In this document: one piece after another, positions 1 to 11,345 of the stretch
Layout of the letters: each line of letters begins with the position of its first letter
Numbering within the stretch: the first letter of the stretch is position 1
Assembly: GCA_039621445.1 (NCBI GenBank)
Contig: CP154957.1
Coordinates: forward strand, 2,908,504 to 2,972,503
Reading direction: 5' to 3'
Origin: Euglena gracilis
Taxonomy: Eukaryota; Euglenida; Euglenophyceae; Euglenales
DNA: 64,000 nt
Made by a program: the position numbers and the translations under genes
The notes under the pieces: generated by a model
Seen by the model: the letters and a program-made list of their open reading frames with translations, nothing else
Database searches by the model: none
What the model was told of the DNA's origin: nothing

Positions 1-1262
1 TGTTGAGGATTTTTTCAGTTCTTGTTTAATTGTGACAAAGAAAAATCCGTGTAAAATGTTATGATAGGGGAATATTTCTTATTTTCTTTTTTATTTGTTC
101 TTTTTGTGTGCTGTGTTTCATGTGTTATCTTTTGTTGTGATACGGTGTTGTCTTTTCGGTATTGTCTTTGCTTGAGCTTTGTGTTGTGTTGCTTAAGCGA
201 GAGGACATTTCCAGGGGGGGTCCTGCCAACCAGCAGATTTTTCCAGCCAGCAGCCCCAGCCCCACGTTTTTCTTTTTTTCATTCTTGTGATATTTCATTT
301 ACCGTTGTTTTTTCTCTTTCTTTTACTGTGGATACCAGTGAACTTTTGTGGAGGAGATGCCAGAAGCCCGATTCCATTCACGCACGTTCAAGGAGCTCTT
401 TCCGGGATGGCGAATTTTTTCAGTGAAGGAAAGGACCAGCCATAGGCCCAAGGGCTGGCGGTGGCTCTGATGGGTCGAAAAGTCAGCCAGGTCAGAAACC
501 ACACTTTTGATGTGGGTGGTGGATGAATGGTTCCCCCCCCCCTGATTTTCAGCGTTAGTTCTCTCTCCGTGTTCCTGTTGATTTTTACTTGAACGTTCCG
601 GGACAGCATATCTTTCCTGAAAAACCTCCCTGTCTGTGACGGTGGGGTGGTCGACTCCCCCATCACCAAACAGACATGGCCCGTGAATAAAATAAGTCTC
701 GTGCAAATGCTGGAATCTTTGGGCTCTATATAAATGCCCAGAATTGTTATTCCATTATTGGTATGCTATTTTGGGGGGGGGGATGGAAAGAAATACAGGC
801 AAAAACATAAAAGCCAAGGGAAGAAAAATTTGGTCCTTCAGACGACAGGGTGGTAAGTGAACATGGGGTTCCAGATTCACCCGAGGGAAAACACCTGGGT
901 GGAAAATCTGCATTTTAAAGCTTCAAAGAAATCCACTGAAATAATTTTGCAGGTGCTTTTCCCCCAGCAAACCAGTAAAAGTTTAAACACAGACGAGATG
1001 AGGAGTTTTATTACAGAGTTTTCTGGTTTATCCAATGTTTCTTTCGGTTATACCACTGACGTTGTGCCGGAAAGAAAATGATTTGTTTTTTCTCCTTTTC
1101 ATCAGTTTTCTTCCAGTCGAAGCACTGGACTAAAATTTCGCCAAAAGAAGGGTGGCATTGCGCTTTTTAACCCCAGGGCCGCACCACATCATTTTGTGCC
1201 AAGGTGCCCGGTGCCCTAGCACCCCCCCCCCCCGCCAGTTGACTCGTTGTTCTCCCTTTCAG
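1..1262. other. T/G-rich noncoding stretch, no gene seen
   Basis: No GC-rich exon island is visible. A fragment near 200-290 (CCAG/CAGC-rich) resembles the interior of the 494-bp elements at 34387 and 41140. Open frames here are T-rich and lack codon bias. Confidence 0.5.
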
Positions 1263-1320
1263 TTTGGCATCGGGTGCTCCCTACCGGAGGAGGACTACAA
1301 GGCCGACGGAGATCACGCCG
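1263..1320 (+). CDS. Probable internal exon, unrecognised
   Basis: After a pyrimidine-rich acceptor (ctccctttcag) there are 58 nt of mostly G/C-ending codons reading FGIGCSLPEEDYKADGDHA, then a GT donor (g|gtgctt). The acidic, charged composition contrasts with the T-rich flanks. I do not recognise the family. It may belong to the same gene as the exon at 2972, but the join was not proved. Confidence 0.45.
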
Positions 1321-2352
1321 GTGCTTAGCTCCAGGAGTGGGAAGCACCATCCCCTCCAAAACTTGACATACAAAATGAACTGAACAGAATGAAAATGAAA
1401 AACTGACATACAAAAAGGAACGGTTAACTGTTTGCAGGTCAGTTGTTAATGATATTTTCTTTCGATGCATTATAATTTGAATGATGACATAAAGTGGGGT
1501 CCCCACTTAGTACCCCACAGTACCCCACAGTTCCCCCACATGCAATTTTTGACGTCAGTTTTTGACTCCCTGGGCCTTCGGCCTCGTCTGGTGTGGGCGG
1601 CCCCCCAGAACCAGAATAGCAAGATACCTTTCCTGTGCAACCACCCGCACTGCAATGCTTCCAGACACCCCCACCTCCCAACAGCTCCCCCACATCACCA
1701 GGTTTGGTGTAGTGCTAAGCTCTTTTCCTGCCTGATTGTGCCAGGCAACAGCCTGGCCCGGCCCAGCCTGGCTGCCTGGTTGCCCAGCTGTGCAGCCTTT
1801 TCCTTTTTGTTCTGGCGCCAGAGAACAGGCGTGCAGCTGGCCCTGGATGTCCCCACAGGGTGATAGAGGGTCCCCAGGGCTTTATTTTAGGTCCCCGGTG
1901 ATTTCCTTTGATTGACCACCGTTTTGGAATTTTGAAATTGTCGATTTTTGACCCAAAAATGGCCAAAAAAAAACGGCCCAGTCGAAACAGGCCAAAACAG
2001 CACACTGTTTGGAGTGAAATGGCTTTAAAAACAGCCATAATGCGGGCCGGAGTTATGGGCAAAATCAAAATACTGTTAGACAGGGCGTTGAGGGTGTCTT
2101 TGAGAGGGGTCTGAACCTTTCGTCAAATTCAGCCCCGCCATGAGTGTGCGACACCATCACCACCGCCCGTAGGCTGGCAGGGATTTTGGGCTTGGGGTTG
2201 GGTCCGACCTACAAATTGTTGAGTGAAAATTTATGCTCCGTTGTGGTTTAAGGCCCCCCCACCCCTCCCCCATGCCAAATTGCCACACCGCACCGCACTG
2301 CACCGTACCATATCACCCCACACCACACCCACCCCACACCACACCATATCGT
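1321..2352. other. Intron-like DNA
   Basis: No supported exon. A short coding-like run near 1815-1861 (RTGVQLALDVPTG) lies between AG and GT dinucleotides and could be a small exon, but nothing corroborates it. The end (2281-2350) is CCACACC-rich. Confidence 0.4.
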
Positions 2353-2360
2353 CATCGAGG

Positions 2361-2531
2361 CAGGGCTGACGTTTTTTTTGTTTTAAAACAAAGCAAAAAA
2401 ACTTTTGTGAATAAAAAACGGTTTTAAACCGGTTTTTTGTTTCAAAAAAGAGTGTTTTTTTAAATAAAACACTGCAAATAGGAAAAAAACTTGTTTAAAT
2501 ACACTTGTTTTAAAACAATGCCTCAGCCCTG
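2361..2531. mobile_element. hAT-like MITE, perfect 8-bp TSD (CATCGAGG)
   Basis: Starts CAGGGCTGACG and ends TCAGCCCTG. The 171-bp body is almost entirely an inverted repeat built from AAAACAAG/CTTGTTTT runs. The octamer CATCGAGG lies at 2353-2360 and again at 2532-2539. An 8-bp duplication with CAG...CTG ends is the hAT superfamily signature. There is no coding capacity. The AT-rich palindrome at about 39590-39680 resembles its interior. Confidence 0.85.
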
Positions 2532-2925
2532 CATCGAGGACGTTGATTTTTTGATTCCGAATCACAAGCTTTCTACGGATCGAGGCAGCCGCCATCACAC
2601 GGGCGTGGCATTGGCCAGTACATCCCGCTCTCCAGCCGGGGACAGCCCCGTCCCACTGGCACCGACGAGCTCGCCATTGAGTGGTGTGTGTTGTCCCTCT
2701 GAGCGGCATATAGATATGGTATTTTTATATATATGTACATTAGATGTGTATCACAATAAAAACATATTATATATTTATACATACATATAGGTATGGTATG
2801 GTGTTTTTCAGTGTTGTCCTGCATTTATCCCGATCACCAGTTGTTTTTCGTCAAGAATACTTCAGTTTTAATGTTTAACGTTTAATGTTTTGATGTTTTA
2901 TGGAAACGGAGCTCGCACACATTCC

Positions 2926-2949
2926 CTGTCACATCCCAGGATGTGACAG
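2926..2949. repeat. Perfect 11-bp hairpin upstream of an exon
   Basis: CTGTCACATCC, a 2-nt loop, then GGATGTGACAG. It ends 22 nt before the exon at 2972, within the expected branch-point/acceptor zone. Confidence 0.7.
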
Positions 2950-2971
2950 TCCCTGTTACGTCCTCCCACAG

Positions 2972-3126
2972 GGGAGAGGGCTTTCGCTTCACGCTGGACG
3001 CCAACCTCCGGGAAAAGTTCCAACAGGAGTACCTCGGGAAGCAGGGGAAGAACATCTGGAACAAAACAATTTTCGACGTGGATCAGTGGCTGGAGCCCAG
3101 GGGGGACGCTCTCGTTTCCCGGCAAC
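2972..3126 (+). CDS. Internal exon, unrecognised
   Basis: A polypyrimidine acceptor (cctcccacag) opens a run of strongly G/C-ending codons including GFRFTLDANLREKFQQEY, GKQGKNIW and FDVDQWLEPRGDAL, closing near cggcaac|gttttt. Composition is charged and soluble, with no signal or membrane segment. No family recognised. The donor is approximate; a later GT is also possible. Confidence 0.6.
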
Positions 3127-3563
3127 GTTTTTTTTTTGGAATGTTTCTCGGTGGGTGGCCGGATAGATACTGAGAAGTTATTGTTCTTCGCATGATTTTG
3201 GTTCATTTTGATCAAGGAAGCCATTTGGCTGAATCCCTCTTTGTGTTCCTGTGGACAGAACTGATGTGTGTTGTCTCTGCCTTGAAAATAGACATATGGC
3301 ATAATACATAAAAATATTCGCATAATTAGATATAGGCATAAATATTTCATTCACACAAAAAAAATATCAGAAAAATTGTGTTGTGATATCTTGCAAGGGC
3401 CCACACTAGACAGGGGGAAAATGGATGAAAGCACAGGACGCTGTGCAACGCTCGTAAAACTTTGCAACACACATTTTAAAATGTTTATTGTTCACGTTCG
3501 AGGGGAAGTCTCTGACCTTCACCCTGAGAGCAGTTGTTATTAGGATTTCGGTAGTGCCGAGTT

Positions 3564-3817
3564 CAGGGGTTTTTTAGTCGTGGACCCCGGGGGGGGGGGA
3601 GGGGGGGGGAGGGTGGGTGGGTCCGGCCGAGCCCCCCCCCCCCCCGGGGGGTCCTCCCGGAGGGGGGTGGGTACCGAAAAAGTGCTATTTTTAGCACTTT
3701 TCGCGATTTTTCGGCCATTTTTTTGTGGGTCCCCCGGGACCCCCCCCCGGGGGGGGGGTCCCCCCAGGGGGTGCCAGGGGGACCCCCCTCCCCCCCCCGG
3801 TCTTAAAAAAATCCCTG
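3564..3817. mobile_element. hAT-like MITE (family C), TSD GCCGAGTT/GCCGAGCT
   Basis: The 254-bp element begins CAGGGGTTTTTTAG and ends CTTAAAAAAATCCCTG, an imperfect terminal inverted repeat. Flanking octamers match at 7 of 8 positions. The interior consists of G/C homopolymer palindromes around a T-rich core. No coding capacity. Confidence 0.8.
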
Positions 3818-4237
3818 GCCGAGCTCCTCGTAGGAAGTAAGGTGAGGCCGGCCAGTCGCGGAGCTGAAGCAAGTAAAAGGGTTTTTCCAAGGGCTTAGTT
3901 TTGAAGGACATGGTTTATGATTTGTCATCTGGTGCCGACGTACGTTTCTTGGGCCCATTTTTTTCCAATCCTTTTTTTGGGCGGGGGGGGCTCGTTGACA
4001 CCCAGTGTACGTTGAGCCTGGGCGCAAAATCACCCCCAGCCCTTGCCCACCGACGACCCCTATACCGACCACCCCCGGTCAGCGTTGTAGACCCCCCCTT
4101 CAGTCGGGGTTGTAGGAACCTGGTCCCTGGGCAGGGGGAGGGGGCAGGATAAATTTCGCGTTTTCTTGGGAAAGCTACAAGGATCTATGGGGTTTCTGGG
4201 ATTTCTGGGATTCCCATTGAGTCCTGGGGGTGTCAAC

Positions 4238-4480
4238 CAGGCTTCTTTTTAAGTCAGAAGACCCCCCCCAGGGGGGAGGGGGGTGGGTGGGTGGGTCCGG
4301 GCCGGACCCCCCCGGGGGGGGGTCCCGTGCCGGGTATGCCTTTTCGGCGCAAAGCGCCGAAATTTTTTGAAAATTGCCTTTAACGGGCCCGATTTTGGGG
4401 GGGGTCCCCGCCCCCCCCGGGGGGGGTCCCGCGCCACCGTGGGGGGGTGGGCCCCCCCGGGGGTTTTAAAAAGAAGCCTG
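4238..4480. mobile_element. hAT-like MITE (family C), perfect TSD GTGTCAAC
   Basis: Begins CAGGCTTCTTTTTAAG and ends TTTTAAAAAGAAGCCTG. GTGTCAAC occurs at 4230-4237 and 4481-4488. The interior carries the hairpin CGGCGCAAAGCGCCG and the tract TTTAACGGGCCCGATTTTGG. Its 3' half is nearly identical to 27722-27825. Confidence 0.9.
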
Positions 4481-4511
4481 GTGTCAACCCCTTCCCCACC
4501 ACCATCCACAG

Positions 4512-4610
4512 GCCTTCCGGAATGCCCCAGCCTCCTGTTGCATCTGGGGGAAGATGCGCAAAAAAATGAGCGGGAGAGACCGAAACCAGCGGGAAATGCT
4601 GACAAAAATG
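4512..4610 (+). CDS. Candidate exon, basic, unrecognised
   Basis: Acceptor ccatccacag, then 33 in-frame codons (including CIWGKMRKKMSGRDRNQREM) to a consensus-like donor atg|gtacgc. The frame stays open beyond the donor to about 4720, so a longer exon is possible. A second frame is also open, so the call is tentative. Confidence 0.35.
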
Positions 4611-4719
4611 GTACGCACCTCTCCAAGGTTCGAGAAAGCCCCAACTGGGGAGAAGAGGGTGAACCCGTTTGCCTCCGCAGTCCGTGGACAGAGTCTTCCG
4701 GCCCTGAACCGTGCAGCGT

Positions 4720-6450
4720 TTTTTTTTTTGACATGCCCAAGAACATCATATACCGCTTTTCTCAAAGTCAAGTTTAGAATCAAACACAATCTTGGATTGT
4801 CTTTATGGTTCGGAGGGGAGGCCAAAAAAATCGTTCAACCCCTTTTCGGGGGGGGGGGTAATGATGTTTCTTTTTGATAAATACTGGGTGAATAAATGTG
4901 GATTGTCCAAAAACAGCTTGTCAAAAGCCATTCCCTTATGAATAACAATGGGGTTAAGAATGTTGTGAATGTTTTTTTTTGTGATCCAAAGTCATATTGT
5001 TGTCAATGGAATATTTGGCATTGGTGTGTGAATTTCAGCTGGGGTTACAGCAAAATGCATTTTTAAATGCATCATTTCGATTGAACATGTTGAAAGCTTC
5101 AAATTTTCGTCGTCATCTAAAAGCACAGAGGATTTCAAGAGTTCTGTTTCATCCTTTTGAGAGAGAGTGTGTGTATTATTGTTGTTGCATGTTTTTTACA
5201 TGCATCTCAACAATAATATGTGTATTTTTATTTCATATTAATTTTTACATTTATTTTTATTTTTGATTTTTTTATTATTTTATTTTACATTAATTTGTTT
5301 TCCTTTTTAAATTGGAGTCAAATATCAAGATTTGTTCCTCACTGAATTGTTGTCGTGCTCAAACCATTTTCTGAAATATTTTTTTTGAATAGAACAAGGG
5401 TTCAGAACAGCTAGCTTCTTGAAATCAGGAGGGGGACGATGGACAAAAAGAGGTCATAACCAGCGGCTTCTCTCCCTGTCACTGGCCTCTTACAACCGCA
5501 GCTATCGCCCGTATGGCTCGTAGGCCGTTCCACGCATAGCAACCTGTGACCCCAAGTGAATTTTGATTGTGGGCTCTTGCTGAACTGTGTTTGTTGAGTT
5601 TCCCGCACATTTTCTTGTTTCTGACCTTTTGCTTGCCTTCACACTGGCAATGTGGCTTATGTGTTCTTTTGATGACTCTTCTTCTGGGTCAATTGGGGAA
5701 CCAAGTATTGATCAACAAAGCGACACTGGTCTCCCACTCCTGAGGCCCAAGCTGATTACAAAGTCGAGCAGTGGTTCAAAAGTTCTGTTTCTTTTTTGGC
5801 TAACAGGTATGTCTGGATAATGGGCAGTGTCCTACGACGTTTGCACGCATTTATTGGGGTTGATATCACAATGCTTCAGCTGCTTGAGAAATAGACGTCA
5901 TGCCATTGGCATTAATTTCATTCCCCAACACAAATTCAATTAACCCTGTTCTGACCTCCCAGGGGGGGGGTGTGGGTCAGCCAGAGCCCTTTTTTTTCCC
6001 TTTCAACCAGCACCTTTCTCCAGCTACCCCGCAGCCCAAAAAGAACCCTCAAAACTACCATTTTCGGCCATCGTTGACCCCTTTTTTTGGGCGCGTTGCG
6101 ATAATTTCTTTTTCCGTCAAGCCGGGCTTCGCAAGGCGGGCCCAATCTTATTTGTTATTTGTTTCAGCGGACCTCCTGGGGGGGAGGGTCCGCGGCCCTG
6201 CTGGAAGGTAAAAAGTTGCTGGCTGGGGAACCCCGGGGTCGGTCCCCTCTGGTTTAAGAAGGTCCTTACCACCAAAGACCATTATCAACGGGTATATTCC
6301 CAATCAAATGTATCCATTTGAATTCAAAGGTGAATTTCAGTCGCTCCACTGGCTGCATGAAAAATGAATCCTGGCAAAAAAAAATATTCTGATTATGACA
6401 CATAATTAAGATACTATTTTCTTGTTGTTTTAGCTCATTATTATTATTTT

Positions 6451-6497
<47 letters not shown>

Positions 6498-8003
6498 AAT
6501 CATAATCATCATCATCATCATCATTTTATTTTCGCAAGCATATCTACCCCCGTTTGATCGCATGGTATGCGCACATTTTTGGATCGCAGCTTCCGAAATG
6601 TTTTGAAACTGGTGACAAAGGCAAAAAAGTGAGCAAGACCCCACGGGGGCTTTTTTGGGGCCGGAGCTGACATAAAAAACCTCCAATCGCAGCACGCCAA
6701 AATGATGCGCAGTGGTACACCCCCCGGATATTTCTTGAATGTGAAATGGCCAGATCATGCAACATAAAACACCTCAAGTCGTCTGGGTGGGGTCATAACC
6801 CAAGTCCCCAACGTCCACAGGCTGTAGTTGGTGATCCGTGTGCACGAGTATGGCCATCATACATATCTTAAAAGACTTGGGGGAGCGCACTGGGCAAAAA
6901 AAGTGTGGGCTGGCAAACGCGCACTCAACGTTGATTCTGTTTGAGAGAAATGCGCAATGCACGCGAGAGCTGACGTGCAAGAAAAGCTTCCTTAGTCCAT
7001 CGTGATGGCTGAGAATGCTATCCGTTCACCCCCCCACGTTTCACCTAACCCCCCCCCCAAATAACACAACCACCTGTCAGAAATTTGTTCCTGTTGGGAA
7101 TCCAGGGGGGGGGGGCGAGGGGGTTAGGGTGGTTGGTCCGCCGGACCCCCCTGGGGGGTATCCCCAAGGGCCTTGTTGGTCCCCCGCCAGAGTTTTTGGC
7201 CTTTTTTCTGACCCTAAATTGACCCCAAAAGAAGGTCACACAGACCCCCTCCCCCCCCGGAACAAAAATCCTTGCTCTTTGTGTCGGCCGCCCGAATGCC
7301 CAAACAATATACCCCCCAAATGATGTACATCCACCTGGTCGGCTGTCCAAATAGGAGGGAAATCAAATTAGTTTTGGACTTAGTGTCAAAACATTTCTCG
7401 ATGCCCAAAAAATACCTGGAAATGTTATTGCCATGCCAATTGCTTGCTGATTCCCCAACACAGCGACAGCCAAACTTCCCACTTACAAGAAAAAAAAGCA
7501 ATTGATCAAGTTTTGAAAACCAAGAAGGGACGTTCAGAGCTCAAAAACGAAACTGAGAAATCATCCTCTTTTTTTGGGTTCTCAAACATATTTTTTTTTC
7601 GGCATTGCATTTCCCCTTATTTTGGTCTCAAAAAATCCCAAAAGGTCGTTTTTGTTTTCCACCGACACTTTCCCAAAGATCATTTTTTTCTGCCGACATT
7701 TTTGCACCTATAATTGGGATTTTCAGTGAATTTTTCAGGGAGCTTTATTGGGAAGGGGGGTTACCCCAACCAGGAAGTTTTCGCTTGCTGTTTCTTTAGC
7801 TAACATTTCATGAGTCCACCAGAACAAGCGATCTGCTTCCGTTTGATGAGGGTCAGCTGCTGGGCGGTCTGCACCACGAAGGCCACGTGGGGAATGGCCC
7901 CCCGGCAAAAATTCAGTGAGAAAGTGGAGTTCGGTCAAACATGATTTTTCCAGGTTTTGTTTTCATTCCCATTCATATGTGAAGCTTCCACCGCCAAGAT
8001 GGA
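4720..8003. other. Noncoding DNA with weak exon candidates
   Basis: Mostly T-rich intron-like sequence. Weak candidates only: 5461-5522 (a short frame SLASYNRSYRPYGS then stop), 5665-5809 (Ser-rich frame ending at ctaacag|gtatgt) and 7804-7919 (frame STRTSDLLPFDEGQLL). A G/C palindromic block at 7096-7270 resembles transposon interiors but lacks clear ends. Confidence 0.35.
6451..6524. repeat. (ATC)n microsatellite
   Basis: About 74 bp of ATC units interrupted twice by ATA. Confidence 0.95.
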
Positions 8004-8081
8004 ATGAATCCAGTTTACGAAGAACAAGGATATGAGCAAGGATGGATAGCTGGTGCCGGATCGTATGGCCAAGTGTGCAAG
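8004..8081 (+). CDS. Candidate kinase P-loop exon
   Basis: From an ATG the frame reads YEEQGYEQGWIAGAGSYGQV. The segment GAGSYGQV fits the protein-kinase glycine loop GxGSxGxV, and the preceding Y...GW matches the first beta strand of NEK kinases. It lies upstream of, and on the same strand as, the NEK exons. Against it: third positions are A/T-rich unlike the other exons, the donor is unclear, and no exon with the VAIK lysine was found before helix C. It could be a chance match. Confidence 0.3.
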
Positions 8082-8466
8082 TTCCGCTGTTATGCTTCCC
8101 CATTTTCACGTTCAATGGATAGTTTCTGTCAAATTCCTGACAAGGAAATAAATATATGATGAAATGTGACAGATCACACATTGTGTTCTGTGTTTTTCTG
8201 GATTTGGGCTTCTGATTTTATCTGTTTTTCACCATTCTGTTTGATTATGTGGCAGGGGGGGGTATGCAAGTTGCATAATTTTCATTTTTTTTTTGCATAA
8301 TCCAAAATCGTGACATTTTTCATTTTGGGCATAATTTGCATAATGAAAAATTGTAAAACGTCGCATTTTTTTTGCAAGCCAAACAGAATGAATGAAAATA
8401 AAATTGGTACCACGAATAATCACAAATAATCACGAATAATCAGAAATCAGAATCAAGGGTCGTTGG

Positions 8467-8881
8467 CAGTCTATTGCTAAGGGTTCGTAGTGCCGGAGTG
8501 GAAATGAGGTTTTTAATATATCTTTTTGGCTGATTTTGTTCCAAAAAAAAATCCCCCAAAATGACCAAAATGGTATTTTTGGCATGGGTTGGGCGTCCGA
8601 AATTTTTTTCGGCGCTTCATGCCAGTCACTGGAAAATTCTTCCACTAGCTAGCCCTGCTGTCGGATCCACCTGGGGGTATTTCTACTTGCCAAAATTGGA
8701 CTAGCTGCAGTCCACGCCCCCCCCCCCCCCCGGGGGCGCAGCTTCGGAGGAAAATATTTTCCCTGTTGGGGGGACCCCGGACCCCCCCCCCTGGGGAAGG
8801 GGGTCTAGCTAGTCCATTTTTTCCCTAGTGTCTAGCAAAACGTCCAGCTAACAGACCCCCAGGTCCTTAAGCAATAGCCTG
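8467..8881. mobile_element. Family A element, rearranged copy
   Basis: Starts CAGTCTATTGCTAAGGG and ends CCTTAAGCAATAGCCTG. Internal blocks shared with the intact copies at 36072 and 40544 include GACTAGCTGCAGTCC and CTAGCTAGTCCA, but the ATCAGCC/AAAACC block is inverted. No matching TSD was found, consistent with internal rearrangement. Confidence 0.6.
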
Positions 8882-8997
8882 CACAAATTTGTGGGAATCC
8901 CTGCTGGCAGACAACTGGAACCGGACCCCCAAAAATCCTGCCATCTAAGGCCATTTCTTTTCAAAAAAAGGCACTTTGCGCCGAAACCCGTTGAAAC

Positions 8998-9245
8998 CAG
9001 GGGTTTTTTTAGTATTCGACCCCCTCCCCCTCGCGGGGGGGGGGGTAGGGGCTGGTGGGTATATCTTTTTCGGCGCCAAAGGCGTCGGGAATTTTGAAAA
9101 AGGTGCTATTTTTAGCATTTTTGGCCATTTTCGGGCAAAAGTGGGTGGGTTCCCCGGGACCCCCCCCCGGGGGGGCCACCCCAGGGGGTGGGTGGGTGGG
9201 TGCCGACCCCCTCCCCCTCCCGGTTTTAAAAAAAAGTACCCCCTG
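8998..9245. mobile_element. hAT-like MITE (family C), TSD GTTGAAAC/GTCGAAAC
   Basis: Begins CAGGGGTTTTTTTAG and ends in a TTTTAAAAAAAAGTACCCCCTG-like repeat. Flanking octamers match at 7 of 8 positions. The interior has an imperfect GGCGC...GCGTC hairpin and G/C palindromes. Confidence 0.8.
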
Positions 9246-9326
9246 GTCGAAACCCCTTGGGGTGGGTCCGGCCTAGGACCCCCCACCCCCCGAGGGGTCC
9301 TGTGAGTTAAAAAGAAGCGGTGGCAG

Positions 9327-9448
9327 ACCGCCGCTGCAACCACCATCAGAAGCACCGGCAGGAGCAGCTTGTGGAAGTGCACACAGGAGAGGACGGGGGC
9401 AGCCTCCGCCTCATCGACTCTCATGAGCAGTCGCTGCACAACGAAATG
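9327..9448 (+). CDS. Exon, His/Gln-rich then acidic, unrecognised
   Basis: After ggtggcag the frame has strong G/C-ending codon bias: CNHHQKHRQEQLVEVHTGED, then GGSLRLIDSHEQSLHNEM, followed by TAG at 9449. A GT (aaat|gtagtg) at the same spot makes either a C-terminus or an internal exon possible. No family recognised. It lies 82 nt downstream of a family C MITE. Confidence 0.5.
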
Positions 9449-9471
9449 TAGTGGATGCAATTAGGTGAAAC

Positions 9472-9850
9472 CAGGGGGGGAAATGCGTTTTGCATTTTTT
9501 CTCTCATTTTTTTCTGCATTTTTGTGCATTTTTCAAATTTTCCAAAAAATGCGCATTTTTGATTTTGATTTGATTTTTTTGCAGGTTCTTAACAGGGTTT
9601 CGATTTTTCGGCTTTTTTATTTTCCGAATTTTCCTTATTTTTGACAATTTTTGCAAATTTTTATAATTTTTTAGGATAATTTTGAATTTTTTTGAAACTG
9701 ACATTTTTTTATAAGTACATATGGTTTCTTTCAAATTGGTGCCACTGCCTGGTTTTGGGTGTTTCTTTCGTTTTCGTGTTTTTTTTGTGCTTTTTCCTTC
9801 AGATTCTGCGCATTTTTTTGAGGCCGGGCTAGCGCATCCCCCCCCCCACT
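9472..9850. mobile_element. Probable hAT-like element, TSD GGTGAAAC/GGTGAACC
   Basis: CAGGGGGGGAAATGCG at one end and GCGCATCCCCCCCCCCACT at the other. Flanking octamers match at 7 of 8. The interior is made of TGCATTTTT-like tracts. Confidence 0.6.
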
Positions 9851-10102
9851 GGTGAACCACCATGATTTTGCGGTTCGGACCCACATTTTCTTGTGGTGTT
9901 TCATTTTTGTAACAGATGAAGTTTTTCTAAGTCCACTCCAGCAGAATAGTGTTCAGCCCTAAGCAGCTCCTAAAGGGATTAATATGCAACTTGCACTTTT
10001 TTGCATTTTTCTTCATTGCATATTTTGTCTTGTTGCAACCCCCCCCCTGTTACCTGGTCACCTGGACAGCATTGAAACAGCCCTGGTATTTGAAACAAGC
10101 AT

Positions 10103-10450
10103 ACAGCCAACCTTCCGCTTGAGGGTTCGCAGTGCCCCCCCAGGAAATCTCGACTGCAGCTAAGGCAGTGTAATTTTTTTCCAGCGACCGGCGAGCAGGA
10201 CTGAATTTTTTGGAACCCATTTTTAATCATTTTTTGTGTTTTTTTTAAAACTAAATCAGCCAAAAAAAACATTAAAGCAATTAGAACATTAAAAACCTCA
10301 TTTTGGCGCACAGCATTGGTGGAAGATTTTTCCAGTCGGGGGGGGGGGGCGGACTCCACCCCGGGGGGAGGGCAGGGGTCCACTAGTAGCTTTTTCCAGT
10401 GTCTAGCACAATGGCTAGTCGGTGGACCCCCGGGGTCTTTAGCAATACCC
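10103..10450. mobile_element. Family A element, degenerate copy
   Basis: Contains the family landmarks in order: CGCTTGAGGGTTCGCAGT, CTGCAGCTAAGG, CCGGCGAGC, AAATCAGCC, TTAAAAACCTCA, CTTTTTCCAGTGTCTAGC, and an end like CTTTAGCAATACCC. Termini are eroded and no TSD is visible. Confidence 0.55.
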
Positions 10451-10546
10451 TTTGTAAAACCCCTTTCATTTTCACTTTTTGCCTCTATAATTTATCTTAT
10501 CCTTTGTCTGTTGCGTCTTTCTCTTGTGCCCTTGTATTTCCTGCAG

Positions 10547-10636
10547 GCCGTTGTGTTGCGACGCTGGAAGGATGGCCTACACACAGCGCTGCACGGACTA
10601 GATTCAGATACCCGAAAAGCTTCGGTGGCGCATCTC
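10547..10636 (+). CDS. Internal exon, unrecognised
   Basis: A good acceptor (tgtatttcctgcag) opens 90 nt reading AVVLRRWKDGLHTALHGLD and SDTRKASVAHL before a GT donor (ctc|gtattt). The amphipathic pattern (RW.DGL.TAL.GLDSD.RKA) would suit a helical repeat but is too short to assign. If the 8004 P-loop exon is real, this and 9327 would lie inside the kinase gene, which is hard to reconcile with kinase folds; they may belong to an upstream gene. Confidence 0.6.
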
Positions 10637-10651
10637 GTATTTAAGCTTTTT

Positions 10652-10687
10652 TTTGGTCGATTTGCGCATTTGCGCAAACCGACCAAA
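10652..10687. repeat. Long palindrome around TGCGCA..TGCGCA
   Basis: Arms TTTGGTCG.TTTGCGCA and TGCGCAAA.CGACCAAA face each other across TT. The core recurs at 11283-11340, 13165-13195, 13300-13330 and 13764-13782. Confidence 0.8.
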
Positions 10688-10790
10688 AACACTTGAGCAC
10701 CGGCGTTACAAGGGGTGAGAGCGAAAGGCAACAGGATTGGACTGAATATGAGCAGATTATCATTTTTGGCACCAGCTCTCCCAGGAGTTA

Positions 10791-10974
10791 CCTCCCCCCC
10801 CCCCTTGTCGTTGACACGGCGTGTCGTTGACACACCCCCCGTGTCAACGACACTTTTCTGGAACACTACCTATTGAATCACAGTGACATTGACATGGCGT
10901 GTCGTTGACACACCCCCCGTGTCAACGGCACTCTCCTGGAACATTGGCGTGTCAACGACAAGGGGGGGGGGAGG
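10791..10974. mobile_element. TA-flanked hairpin MITE (mariner-like)
   Basis: TA|CCTCCCCCCC...CTTGTCGTTGACACG at one end and CGTGTCAACGACAAG...GGAGG|TA at the other. The interior holds two copies of a GTGTCGTTGACAC...TTTTCTGGAACA-like unit (10812-10865 and 10893-10942). TA at both ends suggests a TA target-site duplication. Confidence 0.65.
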
Positions 10975-11282
10975 TAGGTGTTGTTTGCTGTTTTTTTTGA
11001 GGTCGGAATGACATGAAAACCCCCGGACCTATCCCCCAAAGAAAAAAAAACGACAAAAACACCAAAACCCCCGTACCGCCACCCCCCATTCCCTGTGTGA
11101 CAACTGCCAGCACCAGGTGGTGCTCTGGAGGTGGAGTGGCAGGTCCACCCCTATAATTTTTTCTGAAGTTCTGCGGCACGTTGTGGAGGTTTTTGAAGTT
11201 GGTCACGAAAGGAACGAAAGGAGTGGAAGCGCACATGCCACATAAGCAATGGACAGAAAGAAAACACAACAGCGTAAATGAT

Positions 11283-11345
11283 GTCGGTGTGTGCGCAAAT
11301 GCGCACATGGACGATGTGCGCATTTGCGCACACCGACCATTTAAA
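11283..11345. repeat. Double palindrome TGTGCGCAAATGCGCACA
   Basis: Two inverted copies of GTCGGTGTGTGCGCAAAT face each other (11283-11310 and 11315-11342). Same core as 10652. Confidence 0.7.

Noticed and set aside
3540-4152. Gly/Pro-rich ORFs over poly-G/C blocks
   Set aside because: Caused by G/C homopolymer palindromes in family C elements.
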